This document shows positions 1 through 5,854 of a stretch of DNA of 7,223 nucleotides, piece by piece; within the stretch, counting starts at the first letter, position 1; every line of letters begins with the position of its first letter. A model generated the notes under the pieces. That model did not search any database. It was given only the letters and a program-made list of their open reading frames with translations, and was not told the origin of the DNA. The stretch is from Smithella sp. UBA2180. GTDB lineage: Bacteria > Desulfobacterota > Syntrophia > Syntrophales > Smithellaceae. The position numbers and the translations under genes are program-made. Location of the stretch: positions 1-7,223 of the forward strand of contig DCVU01000112.1 of NCBI GenBank assembly GCA_002327415.1, written 5' to 3'.

Positions 1-374
1 AGAGAATCGTTGGATTTAATGATTTGAACATCCATCTGCTTGGCTAAATTTCCGCAAGGAATGGCTATAAGCACACAAAGCGCAATTAATTCGGGAGAGG
101 CGCCCCCTAATCTCGATCCGGCAATCACAGCAGTTGCAGTCGCCACAACAGCAGTTATGGAATCGTTGGGAGGGATATAAGTTCCTATGGGTATACGATC
201 AATCCAAATAAGTTCTATAAACGCTCCTATTATCAATCCTGCATAGGGATTATGCAGAAGGAGTCCGATAAGAGGGGCAATTACTACCGGCCGGGAAATC
301 ATGGCTTGAATAAAAACACGATCAAGGCACAGCAAGCTGCCGCAAAAAGATACTAAAATAATTTCCGAAAACAA
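1..374 (-). CDS. PTS mannose/fructose/sorbose-family EIIC component, partial (C-terminus beyond left edge)
   Basis: Membrane permease subunit of a mannose-class phosphotransferase system; with EIID it forms the sugar channel in the inner membrane. I translated it from the minus strand: after the start come hydrophobic helices, the stretch LDRVFIQAMISRPVVIAPLI, and the family motif IGTYIPPNDS, all typical of EIIC. About 124 residues are visible and the rest lies off the window. Start choice: an ATG at 413-411 directly abuts the EIIB stop but has only a weak GGAAGAAG-like site. A TTG at 374-372 is preceded by GGAGG with a 6-nt spacer, and starting there gives the usual short EIIC N-terminus (MFSEIILVSFCG), so I prefer it. 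It is the third gene of the EIIA-EIIB-EIIC set. The sugar cannot be read from the sequence, and the family assignment is firmer than the start. Confidence 0.85.
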   Translation of the reverse strand, partial: MFSEIILVSFCGSLLCLDRVFIQAMISRPVVIAPLIGLLLHNPYAGLIIGAFIELIWIDRIPIGTYIPPNDSITAVVATATAVIAGSRLGGASPELIALCVLIAIPCGNLAKQMDVQIIKSNDS

Positions 375-413
375 ATAAAGCCTCCGCCAGGAGCCGAAGA
401 CTCCCTGATACAT

Positions 414-926
414 TTATGATTTCTTCTTCCAATAATTCCGAAGGGCTTCCTTAATGTTAACAGCCTTTCCCTTTGGCACCACTTTTAATTCAACAATAAC
501 CTCAGATTTTTCTAATAGATATTCAATACACTTAATTTCTTTATCACATAAAAAGACGGAAGGAGAGCAACAAATTTTGTATTCATTATTATATACATTC
601 CCGATGTTTAACTTATCATAATGAAATCCCTGATGAAAAGCATCGCATGCGTCAGCAATGTTACTGAACAACACTATTGTTTTTTTCCCATGACCATGGG
701 TGAAACTATAATTCCGGACAAAATCTTCTACAGAGCTGACGATTAATTCAATTTCGCTGGGGACGGCCATTCTGATTATGGTCTCCATAAAAGAATCACC
801 AGCCACTTTGTCATCAACAACAATCATACATCTTGCCCTGACGTGGGGCACCCAGGCTTCCAATATCTGACCGTGGACAAGCCTGCTGTCAACTCGAACC
901 AAAACTATATTTAAATCTTTCGCCAA
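414..926 (-). CDS. PTS mannose/fructose/sorbose-family EIIB component
   Basis: Cytoplasmic EIIB protein, 170 residues, the normal length for a free-standing mannose-class EIIB. It takes phosphate from the EIIA histidine and passes it to the incoming sugar. The N-terminus carries the diagnostic VRVDSRLVHGQILEAW motif, with His18 as the expected phosphorylation site. It is followed by MIVVDDKVAGDSF and by MAVPSEIEL, both typical of the family. The start codon is TTG (926-924), supported by the strong site GGAGGTGG (940-933) six nt upstream and by the absence of a better in-frame ATG. It lies 37 nt downstream of EIIA on the same strand and is probably cotranscribed with it. Substrate specificity is unknown. 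In deltaproteobacteria such sets are often incomplete and may be regulatory rather than transporting; that is family knowledge and not visible here. Confidence 0.93.
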   Translation of the reverse strand: MAKDLNIVLVRVDSRLVHGQILEAWVPHVRARCMIVVDDKVAGDSFMETIIRMAVPSEIELIVSSVEDFVRNYSFTHGHGKKTIVLFSNIADACDAFHQGFHYDKLNIGNVYNNEYKICCSPSVFLCDKEIKCIEYLLEKSEVIVELKVVPKGKAVNIKEALRNYWKKKS

Positions 927-963
927 ATGGATCCACCTCCGGCAGAAATAATCGCAAAATTAA

Positions 964-1374
964 TTACCGGCTGGCCTTTTTGCTTAAAATTTCACTGGCC
1001 AGCATAATATTTTTTTCACCGTAATTTTTAATAAGGCAGGCAAAATCACGTAAAGTCATATCTTCTTTGACTTCCGATAACTTGAGCACCATGGGCAAAT
1101 TAACTCCGGTGAGAACTTCAACTTTTCCTTCTTTCATGAAAGAAAGCGAAATGTTGGAAGGCGTCCCGCCAAAGAGATCCGTAAGAACCAAGACTCCCTT
1201 GCCTTTATCCAGTTTTTTGATGGCGTTGCTTATTTCTTTTTTCAAATCTTCAACATCTTCCGCCTGATCAACACAAATATGTAATATATTATTTAACGGC
1301 CCTTTGATTAATTCTGCAGATTTTATCAACTCATTTCCCAGATTGCCATGTGTCGTAATAAGTACTCCAATCAT
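964..1374 (-). CDS. PTS mannose/fructose/sorbose-family EIIA component
   Basis: Cytoplasmic EIIA-Man domain protein, about 136 residues, which accepts phosphate from HPr and gives it to EIIB. The N-terminal strand MIGVLITTHGNLG contains the phosphorylated histidine (His9 from the chosen start). The DLFGGTPSNI motif and the VNLPMVLK stretch are also diagnostic of the fold. Three in-frame ATGs are available, at 1398, 1380 and 1374. The Shine-Dalgarno site GGAGGG (1388-1383) lies downstream of the first, too close to the second, and 8 nt before the third, so 1374 is chosen; it also gives the family-typical start. It is the first gene of the leftward EIIA-EIIB-EIIC set. No HPr, enzyme I or EIID gene is in the window. 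Confidence 0.92.
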   Translation of the reverse strand: MIGVLITTHGNLGNELIKSAELIKGPLNNILHICVDQAEDVEDLKKEISNAIKKLDKGKGVLVLTDLFGGTPSNISLSFMKEGKVEVLTGVNLPMVLKLSEVKEDMTLRDFACLIKNYGEKNIMLASEILSKKASR

Positions 1375-1446
1375 TATCATCTCCCTCCGAAAAAGCATTT
1401 AAGCAACAATGTCTTCTTTGAGTCATTTTTTAAAATTTAAAGCGGT

Positions 1447-1475
1447 ACGCTAATGGATTGCACAATAATTGTCAA
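1447..1475 (-). promoter_or_regulatory. Candidate sigma70-type promoter for the PTS genes
   Basis: On the minus strand a perfect -35 hexamer TTGACA (1475-1470) is followed, after 17 nt, by a poor -10 hexamer TAGCGT (1452-1447) that keeps only the TA and final T. It would give a leader of about 65 nt before the EIIA start. The -35 and the spacing are good; the -10 is weak, so this is tentative. Confidence 0.3.
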
Positions 1476-1496
1476 GATTTATGAAATGATTATTTT

Positions 1497-1552
1497 AATA
1501 CCAAGTTGCTTTCAAAGATTAACTATTAATTTTTGAAAGCTTACTTGGTATT
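1497..1552. repeat. Imperfect inverted repeat (hairpin) upstream of the PTS genes
   Basis: The left arm (1497-1516, ending in GCTTTCAAA) and the right arm (1532-1552, beginning TTTGAAAGC) pair over 9 bp plus 10 bp, interrupted by a 1x2 internal loop, around a 15-nt AT-rich loop. No T-run follows either arm, so it does not look like an intrinsic terminator. It lies upstream of the candidate PTS promoter and downstream of nothing recognisable. It could be an operator-like palindrome or a small repeat element; the sequence does not decide between these. Confidence 0.6.
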
Positions 1553-1777
1553 ATGCCCGGCAAGGCAATTTTTTAATCTCTGATAGCTAATTGGTATAAG
1601 TAAAAGGTTAAAAGTATTCGGTCTTGTAACTTATTGTATTGGCTTGTAATTAGATAATATTTCTTTTGTTGAACCTCGTAGAGCGCCGGCCATACCGGAC
1701 TTGCGGTAAATGCGTCTTAAAATTACCCTTTTCAATAAATCTTCAGATGCTCATACATCCGGTCAGGATTATCTTGA

Positions 1778-2092
1778 CATCAAAGAGCTTGTCTCTTATA
1801 TTTTAACAGAAAAGTTCCTCCCGGCTGGAGAAATGATTTTAGAGATCACCAATGGAAAGGGCATCAATGGGAACATCAACGGGTGCCGCATCAGGAACTC
1901 CAGCGCAACTGGCGCGGCTGGGAAAGAAACAGACATTGGGAAAAACAGAATTCCTGGGGTGTGCAGGGATTGCCTCCCCGAAATAAGCAGGGAAATGTCA
2001 GGTCTCGCGAGTCTCAACAAAGCCCCCAGCAAGGTGGACAAGGACATAATCGTCAGGAAGAAGGAAGGCAGGAAGGACATGATAGAAGATAG
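1778..2092 (+). pseudogene. Probable remnant of a Trp/His/Gln/Arg-rich protein gene (function unknown)
   Basis: This frame is open from just after a TGA at 1775-1777 to a TAG at 2090-2092. Its product is strikingly biased: a VPPGW motif, seven Trp in about 55 residues in patterns such as HQWKGHQWEHQ and NWRGWERNRHW, then a Gln/Gly/Arg-rich tail. Such composition recalls small secreted proteins of the RcnB-like, PPGW-containing type, but I cannot name a family. There is no ATG; the first possible start is a GTG at 1883 with no ribosome site, which would cut off the PPGW part. A different frame (1710-2102, ATG start, 130 codons) overlaps it and encodes nothing recognisable; a frameshift between the two is possible. 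The strong terminator 30 nt downstream argues that something here is, or was, transcribed rightwards. Decay is inferred. Confidence 0.35.
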
Positions 2093-2122
2093 AGCGGCAT
2101 AAATTCAAACGACCGCGTAACA

Positions 2123-2162
2123 AAAAAATACCGGCTTTGAGAAATCAGGGCTGGTATTTTTT
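2123..2162. terminator. Strong bidirectional rho-independent terminator
   Basis: An 18-bp stem pairs 2123-2140 with 2145-2162 (three G-T wobbles, otherwise complete) around a GAAA tetraloop. The stem base is an A-run on the left and a T-run on the right, so it can end transcripts from either direction. Rightward it would serve the coding stretch ending at 2092-2102. Leftward there is no gene that needs it, since larC is transcribed away from it. Confidence 0.88.
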
Positions 2163-2210
2163 GCATCATTATCCATTATTACCGAATCGAAAATGGCGTG
2201 CAAAAGTGGT

Positions 2211-2229
2211 ATTTGATTTCCAATCAAAT
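2211..2229. promoter_or_regulatory. Perfect 8-bp palindrome upstream of larC, possible operator
   Basis: ATTTGATT (2211-2218) and AATCAAAT (2222-2229) form an exact inverted repeat around TCC. It lies about 160 nt before larC and just upstream of a possible -10 element TACAAT (2246-2251), a position that suits a regulator-binding site. No regulator can be assigned; the palindrome is certain, its role is not. Confidence 0.35.
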
Positions 2230-2259
2230 CAGGCAGAGGTTTAATTACAATAATAATTA

Positions 2260-2359
2260 GGGGCCGTTAAGAAATAACTGTTACATTTCTATTCATTTCG
2301 TTACGGCCCCTTATGCCGGTTATGATATCAAAATGTTACAGTTATTATTGAACAACGGC
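2260..2359. repeat. MITE-like or pseudoknot-like element with interleaved inverted repeats before larC
   Basis: Two inverted repeats interleave. GGGGCCGT (2260-2267) pairs exactly with ACGGCCCC (2303-2310). AATAACTGTTACAT (2273-2286) matches the reverse complement of ATGTTACAGTTATT (2333-2346) with one mismatch. The second pair extends outward to GCCGTT (2263-2268) and AACGGC (2354-2359), giving imperfect terminal repeats of about 25 nt bounding a unit of about 100 bp. This looks like a small non-coding mobile element or the fused ends of an insertion sequence. Alternatively, if larC transcription starts near 2258 the same pairs could form a pseudoknot in its leader. No T-run follows 2310, so it is not a terminator. 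A further small hairpin, CGGCT-TAG-AGCCG (2356-2368), adjoins it. Confidence 0.5.
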
Positions 2360-2390
2360 TTAGAGCCGCATTGTGAAAAGGATATTGTTT

Positions 2391-3599
2391 ATGAAAATAT
2401 TATACTATGATTGTTTTGCCGGCATAAGCGGTGATATGAATCTGGGGGCAATGATTGACCTTGGTGTTGATCAAAAATATTTATTGAAAGAGATCGGCAA
2501 CCTGCCCATCAATTCCTATAAAATAAAAGTTTACAAAGATAAACGCGGGGGCATTACCGGCACAAAAGTTGATGTGATTGTTTCACCTCAGAAAAAAATT
2601 TCTTCACGGCATTCTTTGAAAGAACGTACTTTCCGCGATATCGCCGGAATAATCAAGCAAAGCAAATTATCCACTAATGTCAAAAAGATCAGCCTTGATA
2701 TTTTTACCCGCCTTGCCCGGGCGGAAGGAAAAATCCACGGATATAAAATTGAAGATGTGCACTTTCACGAAATAGGTGCGATAGATTCGATTGTCGACAT
2801 AGTCGGTGCGGCAATTTGCCTGGATTATTTAAAAGTCGGCAAAGTTATTTCATCACCCATCCAGGTTGGTTCCGGTATAATTAATTGCAGCCACGGCACA
2901 TTGCCTGTCCCGGCGCCGGCCACGGCGGAAATTCTTCAGGGCATTCCCATTAAAACCGGCCTTGTGCCTTTTGAAGCAACAACGCCCACCGGAGCGGCGA
3001 TCATTGCCGCAACAGCAACATCCTTTACAGAAAAAATTGCTTTCACTCCGCAGAAAATCGGTTACGGCCTGGGGAGTAAAGATTCAGCTATACCTAATGT
3101 CCTGCGCCTATTTTTGGGCGAGATATCCGCTAATACTGAAAAAGCGGATGATCCGGAAAAAGGTGAAGCTGTGATTATCGAGTGCAATATTGATGACATG
3201 AATCCGGAGCTCTATGACACACTGATGGAACTTCTTTTTGCCGCCGGCGCGCATGATGTATTCTTCACCCCGATTATTATGAAAAAATCCCGTCCGGCGG
3301 CAACGGTATCCGTCCTTTGCGATATCAGTCAGCAAAAAGTAATTGAAGAAGTTTTCTGGCTGAATTCATCCACATTCGGCCTGCGTTCTTACATAGTTGC
3401 CAAATCCATGCTGCGGCGGGAAATGGTAAAAACAAAAACTAAGTATGGAGAAATAACAGTAAAAAATGGCTATTTAAATGGACGCATAATAAAGTCCAAG
3501 CCGGAATACGAAGATTGCAAGAAGCTGGCAAAAGAAAAGGATGTTCCCATTCAAGATATTTATGAAAGTATCCGCCTGGTAAAAAGGACACCAAAATGA
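2391..3599 (+). CDS. larC: Nickel-pincer nucleotide biosynthesis protein LarC (nickel-inserting cyclometallase)
   Basis: LarC is the CTP-dependent cytoplasmic enzyme that inserts Ni(II) into the bis-thiocarboxylated nucleotide, completing the nickel-pincer cofactor of lactate racemase and relatives. The 402-residue product opens with MKILYYDCFAGISGDMNLGA. HFHEIGAIDSIVDIVG follows at about 124-139 and HGTLPVPAPATAEIL at about 168-182. The C-terminal LarC2 part begins near IECNIDDMNPE (263-273). In Lactiplantibacillus plantarum the two halves are joined by programmed frameshifting; here they lie in one uninterrupted frame, with a charged linker near 245-260. Start choice: a GTG at 2373 would add six residues, but the ATG at 2391 has AAGGA (2378-2382) 8 nt upstream and gives the family-standard N-terminus. 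Its stop overlaps the larB start, so the two are translationally coupled. Confidence 0.95.
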   Translation: MKILYYDCFAGISGDMNLGAMIDLGVDQKYLLKEIGNLPINSYKIKVYKDKRGGITGTKVDVIVSPQKKISSRHSLKERTFRDIAGIIKQSKLSTNVKKISLDIFTRLARAEGKIHGYKIEDVHFHEIGAIDSIVDIVGAAICLDYLKVGKVISSPIQVGSGIINCSHGTLPVPAPATAEILQGIPIKTGLVPFEATTPTGAAIIAATATSFTEKIAFTPQKIGYGLGSKDSAIPNVLRLFLGEISANTEKADDPEKGEAVIIECNIDDMNPELYDTLMELLFAAGAHDVFFTPIIMKKSRPAATVSVLCDISQQKVIEEVFWLNSSTFGLRSYIVAKSMLRREMVKTKTKYGEITVKNGYLNGRIIKSKPEYEDCKKLAKEKDVPIQDIYESIRLVKRTPK

Positions 3600-4345
3600 A
3601 TACTGATGCATTAAAAGTTCTCCTGGAAAATATCCGCGACGGAAAAATCAATGTCGACGCCGGCATCTCTAAGTTGAGAAATTTATCTTACATTGATTTG
3701 GGTTGCGCCAAGCTCGACACACACCGCGAGTTGCGTGTTGGTTACCCGGAGGTAATCTTTTGTCCGGGCAAAACTACTGAGCAGATAAAAACTATTATAC
3801 AGGCCATGATGGAAGGAGATGCCAATATTCTCGCCACACGCGCCAGCGTTGAAGTTTTTGCCGCAGTCAAAGAAGTTTGTCCTTCTGCTGTTTATCATCC
3901 GCTTGCCCGGACAATTACGCTACGAAGAAAAAAAATGCCATTGTCCAAAAATTATATTGCCGTTGTGACAGCGGGAACTTCCGATTTGCCCGTTGCCGAA
4001 GAGGCAGCCGTTACTGCCGAAATTTTTGGTAATCATGTGGAAAGAATTGTCGACGTCGGAGTAGCCGGTGTGCACCGTTTATTTGACAAGTTAGATTTAA
4101 TCCGTGGAGCGCGCGTAGTTGTTGTGGTTGCCGGAATGGAGGGCGCCTTGCCCAGCGTTGTCGGTGGTCTTGTGGATAAACCGGTCATCGCCGTGCCAAC
4201 TTCTGTCGGCTATGGCGCAAGTTTCCAGGGTGTGGCTGCTTTGCTGGCAATGCTCAATAGCTGCGCCGGCGGAGTATCGGTTGTGAACATCGACAATGGT
4301 TTCGGCGCAGGCTGCATAGCCAGCATGATCAATAAACTGAAATAA
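3596..4345 (+). CDS. larB: Nickel-pincer nucleotide biosynthesis protein LarB (pyridinium carboxylase/hydrolase)
   Basis: LarB carboxylates C5 of the pyridinium ring of nicotinic acid adenine dinucleotide and cleaves the dinucleotide, yielding the dicarboxylated mononucleotide used by LarE. The 249-residue protein has an N-terminal LarB-specific part and a PurE-like C-terminal domain from about residue 118. Clear signatures are VVTAGTSDLPVAEEA (123-137), VVAGMEGALPSVVGGLV (177-193), PTSVGYGASFQG (201-212) and NSCAGGVSVVNIDNGFGAG (221-239). Cys223 corresponds to the cysteine known to attack the pyridinium ring (Cys221 in L. plantarum), and Glu182 to its catalytic glutamate. The ATG lies in an ATGA overlap with the larC stop. 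It is convergent with larE, with only 15 nt between the stops and no visible terminator, so read-through transcripts of the two would overlap. Confidence 0.95.
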   Translation: MNTDALKVLLENIRDGKINVDAGISKLRNLSYIDLGCAKLDTHRELRVGYPEVIFCPGKTTEQIKTIIQAMMEGDANILATRASVEVFAAVKEVCPSAVYHPLARTITLRRKKMPLSKNYIAVVTAGTSDLPVAEEAAVTAEIFGNHVERIVDVGVAGVHRLFDKLDLIRGARVVVVVAGMEGALPSVVGGLVDKPVIAVPTSVGYGASFQGVAALLAMLNSCAGGVSVVNIDNGFGAGCIASMINKLK

Positions 4346-4360
4346 ATCCGGTGCATCGCT

Positions 4361-5188
4361 TCATTTAAGGATATTTTGTTTCGTATCGATCACTTCGTTC
4401 ATGCTGCCCGTGCGGTAACCTTTCAGATCTAAAGCAGTATAGGCAAAACCAATTTCCTGAAATTGTTTGTAAACTTTATCCATCAATTTCAGATCGAAAA
4501 ACTTGAGGCGTTCAGCTTCCGCCACTTCAATCCGCGCGGTATCACCATGATGGCGCACCCGCACCTTTTTGAATCCTAAGTTGAGCAGATATTGTTCAGC
4601 CTTGTCCACCATCGCCAACTTATCCCGTGTTATTTTCTCACCATAAGGAAAGCGCGAAGCCAGGCAGGCAAATGCGGGTTTATCCCAGGTTGGCAATCCC
4701 ATTTGTTTTGATAATTTTCTTATTACATCTTTACTTAATCCGGCCTCTTTCAGCGGGCTGATAATCATCAGTTCTTTGATGGCCTGCATTCCGGGTCGAT
4801 AATCACCAAGATCATCGATGTTTGATCCTTCGGCAATGGATTTGATGCCGTGTTGTCCAGCCACTTCTTTTATTTTAGAAAATAATTCGTATTTGCACAA
4901 ATAACATCTATTAGGCGGATTATTAGTAAAACCTTCAATTTCCAATTCTTCTGATTGAAGGACAATATGCTTGATTCCGGCGCTGCGGGTAAATTCTGCC
5001 GCTTCTTTAAACTCTCTTTCCGGATAGGCTGACGATCGCGCCGTCACAGCAATAACGCAGTCTTGCAAGACATCGTGGGCAACTTTCAATAGAAACGTGC
5101 TGTCCACTCCGCCTGAGTAAGCCACAGCCAAAGAGCCCCATTTTTCGATATGACACCTGAGCTGTTTCAATTTATCCTGAAATTCCAT
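4361..5188 (-). CDS. larE: LarE, ATP-dependent sulfur transferase for the nickel-pincer cofactor (three-cysteine type)
   Basis: LarE adenylates the two carboxylates of the LarB product and replaces them with thiocarboxylates. The 275-residue protein is a PP-loop ATPase with SGGVDS at 25-30, SSAYPEREF at 52-60, EGSNIDDLGDYRPG at 120-133 and a C-terminal half of the NAD-synthase/ExsB type. Sulfur chemistry: Cys175 (PAFACLASRF) matches the cysteine that L. plantarum LarE sacrifices. Here a CxxC (Cys95, Cys98 in NRCYLCK) is also present. Three-cysteine LarEs are reported to bind a [4Fe-4S] cluster and act catalytically, so this one is inferred to be of that type. It is divergent from nikR and convergent with larB. 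The ATG at 5188 has no ribosome site and lies 7 nt after a perfect TATAAT, which suggests a leaderless message. An in-frame TGA 18 nt upstream excludes a longer form. Confidence 0.95.
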   Translation of the reverse strand: MEFQDKLKQLRCHIEKWGSLAVAYSGGVDSTFLLKVAHDVLQDCVIAVTARSSAYPEREFKEAAEFTRSAGIKHIVLQSEELEIEGFTNNPPNRCYLCKYELFSKIKEVAGQHGIKSIAEGSNIDDLGDYRPGMQAIKELMIISPLKEAGLSKDVIRKLSKQMGLPTWDKPAFACLASRFPYGEKITRDKLAMVDKAEQYLLNLGFKKVRVRHHGDTARIEVAEAERLKFFDLKLMDKVYKQFQEIGFAYTALDLKGYRTGSMNEVIDTKQNILK

Positions 5189-5195
5189 AATTGCG

Positions 5196-5201
5196 ATTAT
5201 A
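5196..5201 (-). promoter_or_regulatory. -10 element of the larE promoter
   Basis: A perfect TATAAT reads on the minus strand at 5201-5196, ending 7 nt before the larE ATG, so the transcript would start at or next to the start codon. No convincing -35 is seen; GCATTG lies at 17-nt spacing. This suggests a leaderless or activator-dependent promoter. Confidence 0.5.
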
Positions 5202-5284
5202 TATCACAAACAGATATACAATGCCGCTGATTTTTACAAAGTATACAGTCGCCGTAGCCGATATATCGCTTCATTGAATATCTC

Positions 5285-5312
5285 TTGACCTTTCATGCAT
5301 TCTTATTATATT
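5285..5312 (+). promoter_or_regulatory. Candidate sigma70-type promoter of nikR
   Basis: TTGACC (5285-5290), a 16-nt spacer and TATATT (5307-5312) lie about 31 nt before the nikR ATG, giving a leader of about 25 nt that contains the Shine-Dalgarno site. The hexamers are close to consensus. Nearby features in the larE-nikR spacer include the palindrome CGATATATCG (5259-5268) and two TATACA words (5215-5220 and 5242-5247), possible regulator sites. Confidence 0.55.
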
Positions 5313-5343
5313 TTTAAAACAATGACTCAGAAGGAGGAAATAC

Positions 5344-5760
5344 ATGTCCAAACTGGTTCGTTTTGGCGTATCGCTGGAGAATGATCTTTTAAAAAAATTC
5401 GACCGTCATATCAAACAGCATAAGTACACAAATCGCTCGGAAGCTCTCCGCGATATGATTCGTGAGGAACTGGTCAAAAAAGAGTGGACGGAAAATAAGG
5501 AAGTGACGGGTGCGATAACGCTGGTTTATGATCACCATACCAGGGAACTGGTCACTAAAGTTTTAGATGTCCAGCATGATTATCATGCCTGCATTCTCTC
5601 CACACAACATATTCATCTCGACCATCATAATTGTTTTGAAATTATTGTGACCAAGGGCAAATCGAAGGAAATAGAAGAGCTCTTTCAAAAATTAAAGTCC
5701 ATCAAGCGCGTAAAGCACGCGGGGTTTATGATGGCGACGAAGGGAAAGGATTTGCCCTGA
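5344..5760 (+). CDS. nikR: Nickel-responsive transcriptional regulator NikR
   Basis: NikR is a cytoplasmic homotetrameric ribbon-helix-helix DNA-binding protein that represses or activates nickel genes when loaded with Ni(II). The 138-residue product has the expected length. The N-terminal ribbon-helix-helix is LVRFGVSLENDLLKKFD through YTNRSEALRDMIREEL (about 4-43), and a C-terminal ACT-like metal domain follows. All four square-planar nickel ligands are visible: His78 (VQHDYH), His89 and His91 (QHIHLDHHNC) and Cys97, each two residues after the E. coli His76, His87, His89 and Cys95. The start is secure: AAGGAGG (5331-5337) lies 6 nt before the ATG. It is divergent from larE across 155 bp and stands beside the nickel-cofactor genes larB, larC and larE, which are plausible targets. 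No nickel transporter gene is in the window. Confidence 0.95.
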   Translation: MSKLVRFGVSLENDLLKKFDRHIKQHKYTNRSEALRDMIREELVKKEWTENKEVTGAITLVYDHHTRELVTKVLDVQHDYHACILSTQHIHLDHHNCFEIIVTKGKSKEIEELFQKLKSIKRVKHAGFMMATKGKDLP

Positions 5761-5791
5761 AAATCAAGCACGGGGGAAAATACATATCTTT

Positions 5792-5812
5792 GAGTTCCGG
5801 GAATTCGTTTTT
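5792..5812 (+). terminator. Weak candidate terminator after nikR
   Basis: A short stem GAGTT/AATTC (one G-T pair) around CCGGG is followed by GTTTTT, beginning 31 nt after the nikR stop. The stem is short and the score low, but the position fits and it precedes the next promoter. Confidence 0.25.
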
Positions 5813-5822
5813 AAATTAGCTC

Positions 5823-5850
5823 TTGACATAATTCCGAATTTGGCTATTCT
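5823..5850 (+). promoter_or_regulatory. Sigma70-type promoter of the response-regulator gene
   Basis: A perfect TTGACA (5823-5828), 16-nt spacer and TATTCT (5845-5850) form the best promoter in the window. Transcription would start near 5857, leaving an untranslated leader of about 114 nt, unusually long for a single regulator gene; its structure is described separately. Confidence 0.7.
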
Positions 5851-5854
5851 AAAA

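Noticed and set aside
1067..1267. Plus-strand open frame inside the EIIA gene
   Set aside because: Antisense shadow of a well-supported PTS gene, with no recognisable product.
1852..1986. Small plus-strand frame of 44 codons (ending in GKTEFLGCAGIASPK), considered as a peptide precursor
   Set aside because: No ribosome site, overlaps two other open frames, and no modification or export genes nearby.
1796..2080. Minus-strand open frame of 94 codons opposite the decayed gene
   Set aside because: Hydrophobic but without a proper signal-peptide layout or ribosome site; the composition follows from the opposite strand's Trp/Gln-rich coding.
2260..2310. GC-rich hairpin before larC as a terminator
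   Set aside because: No T-run follows 2310, the loop is long, and the pairing interlocks with another inverted repeat.
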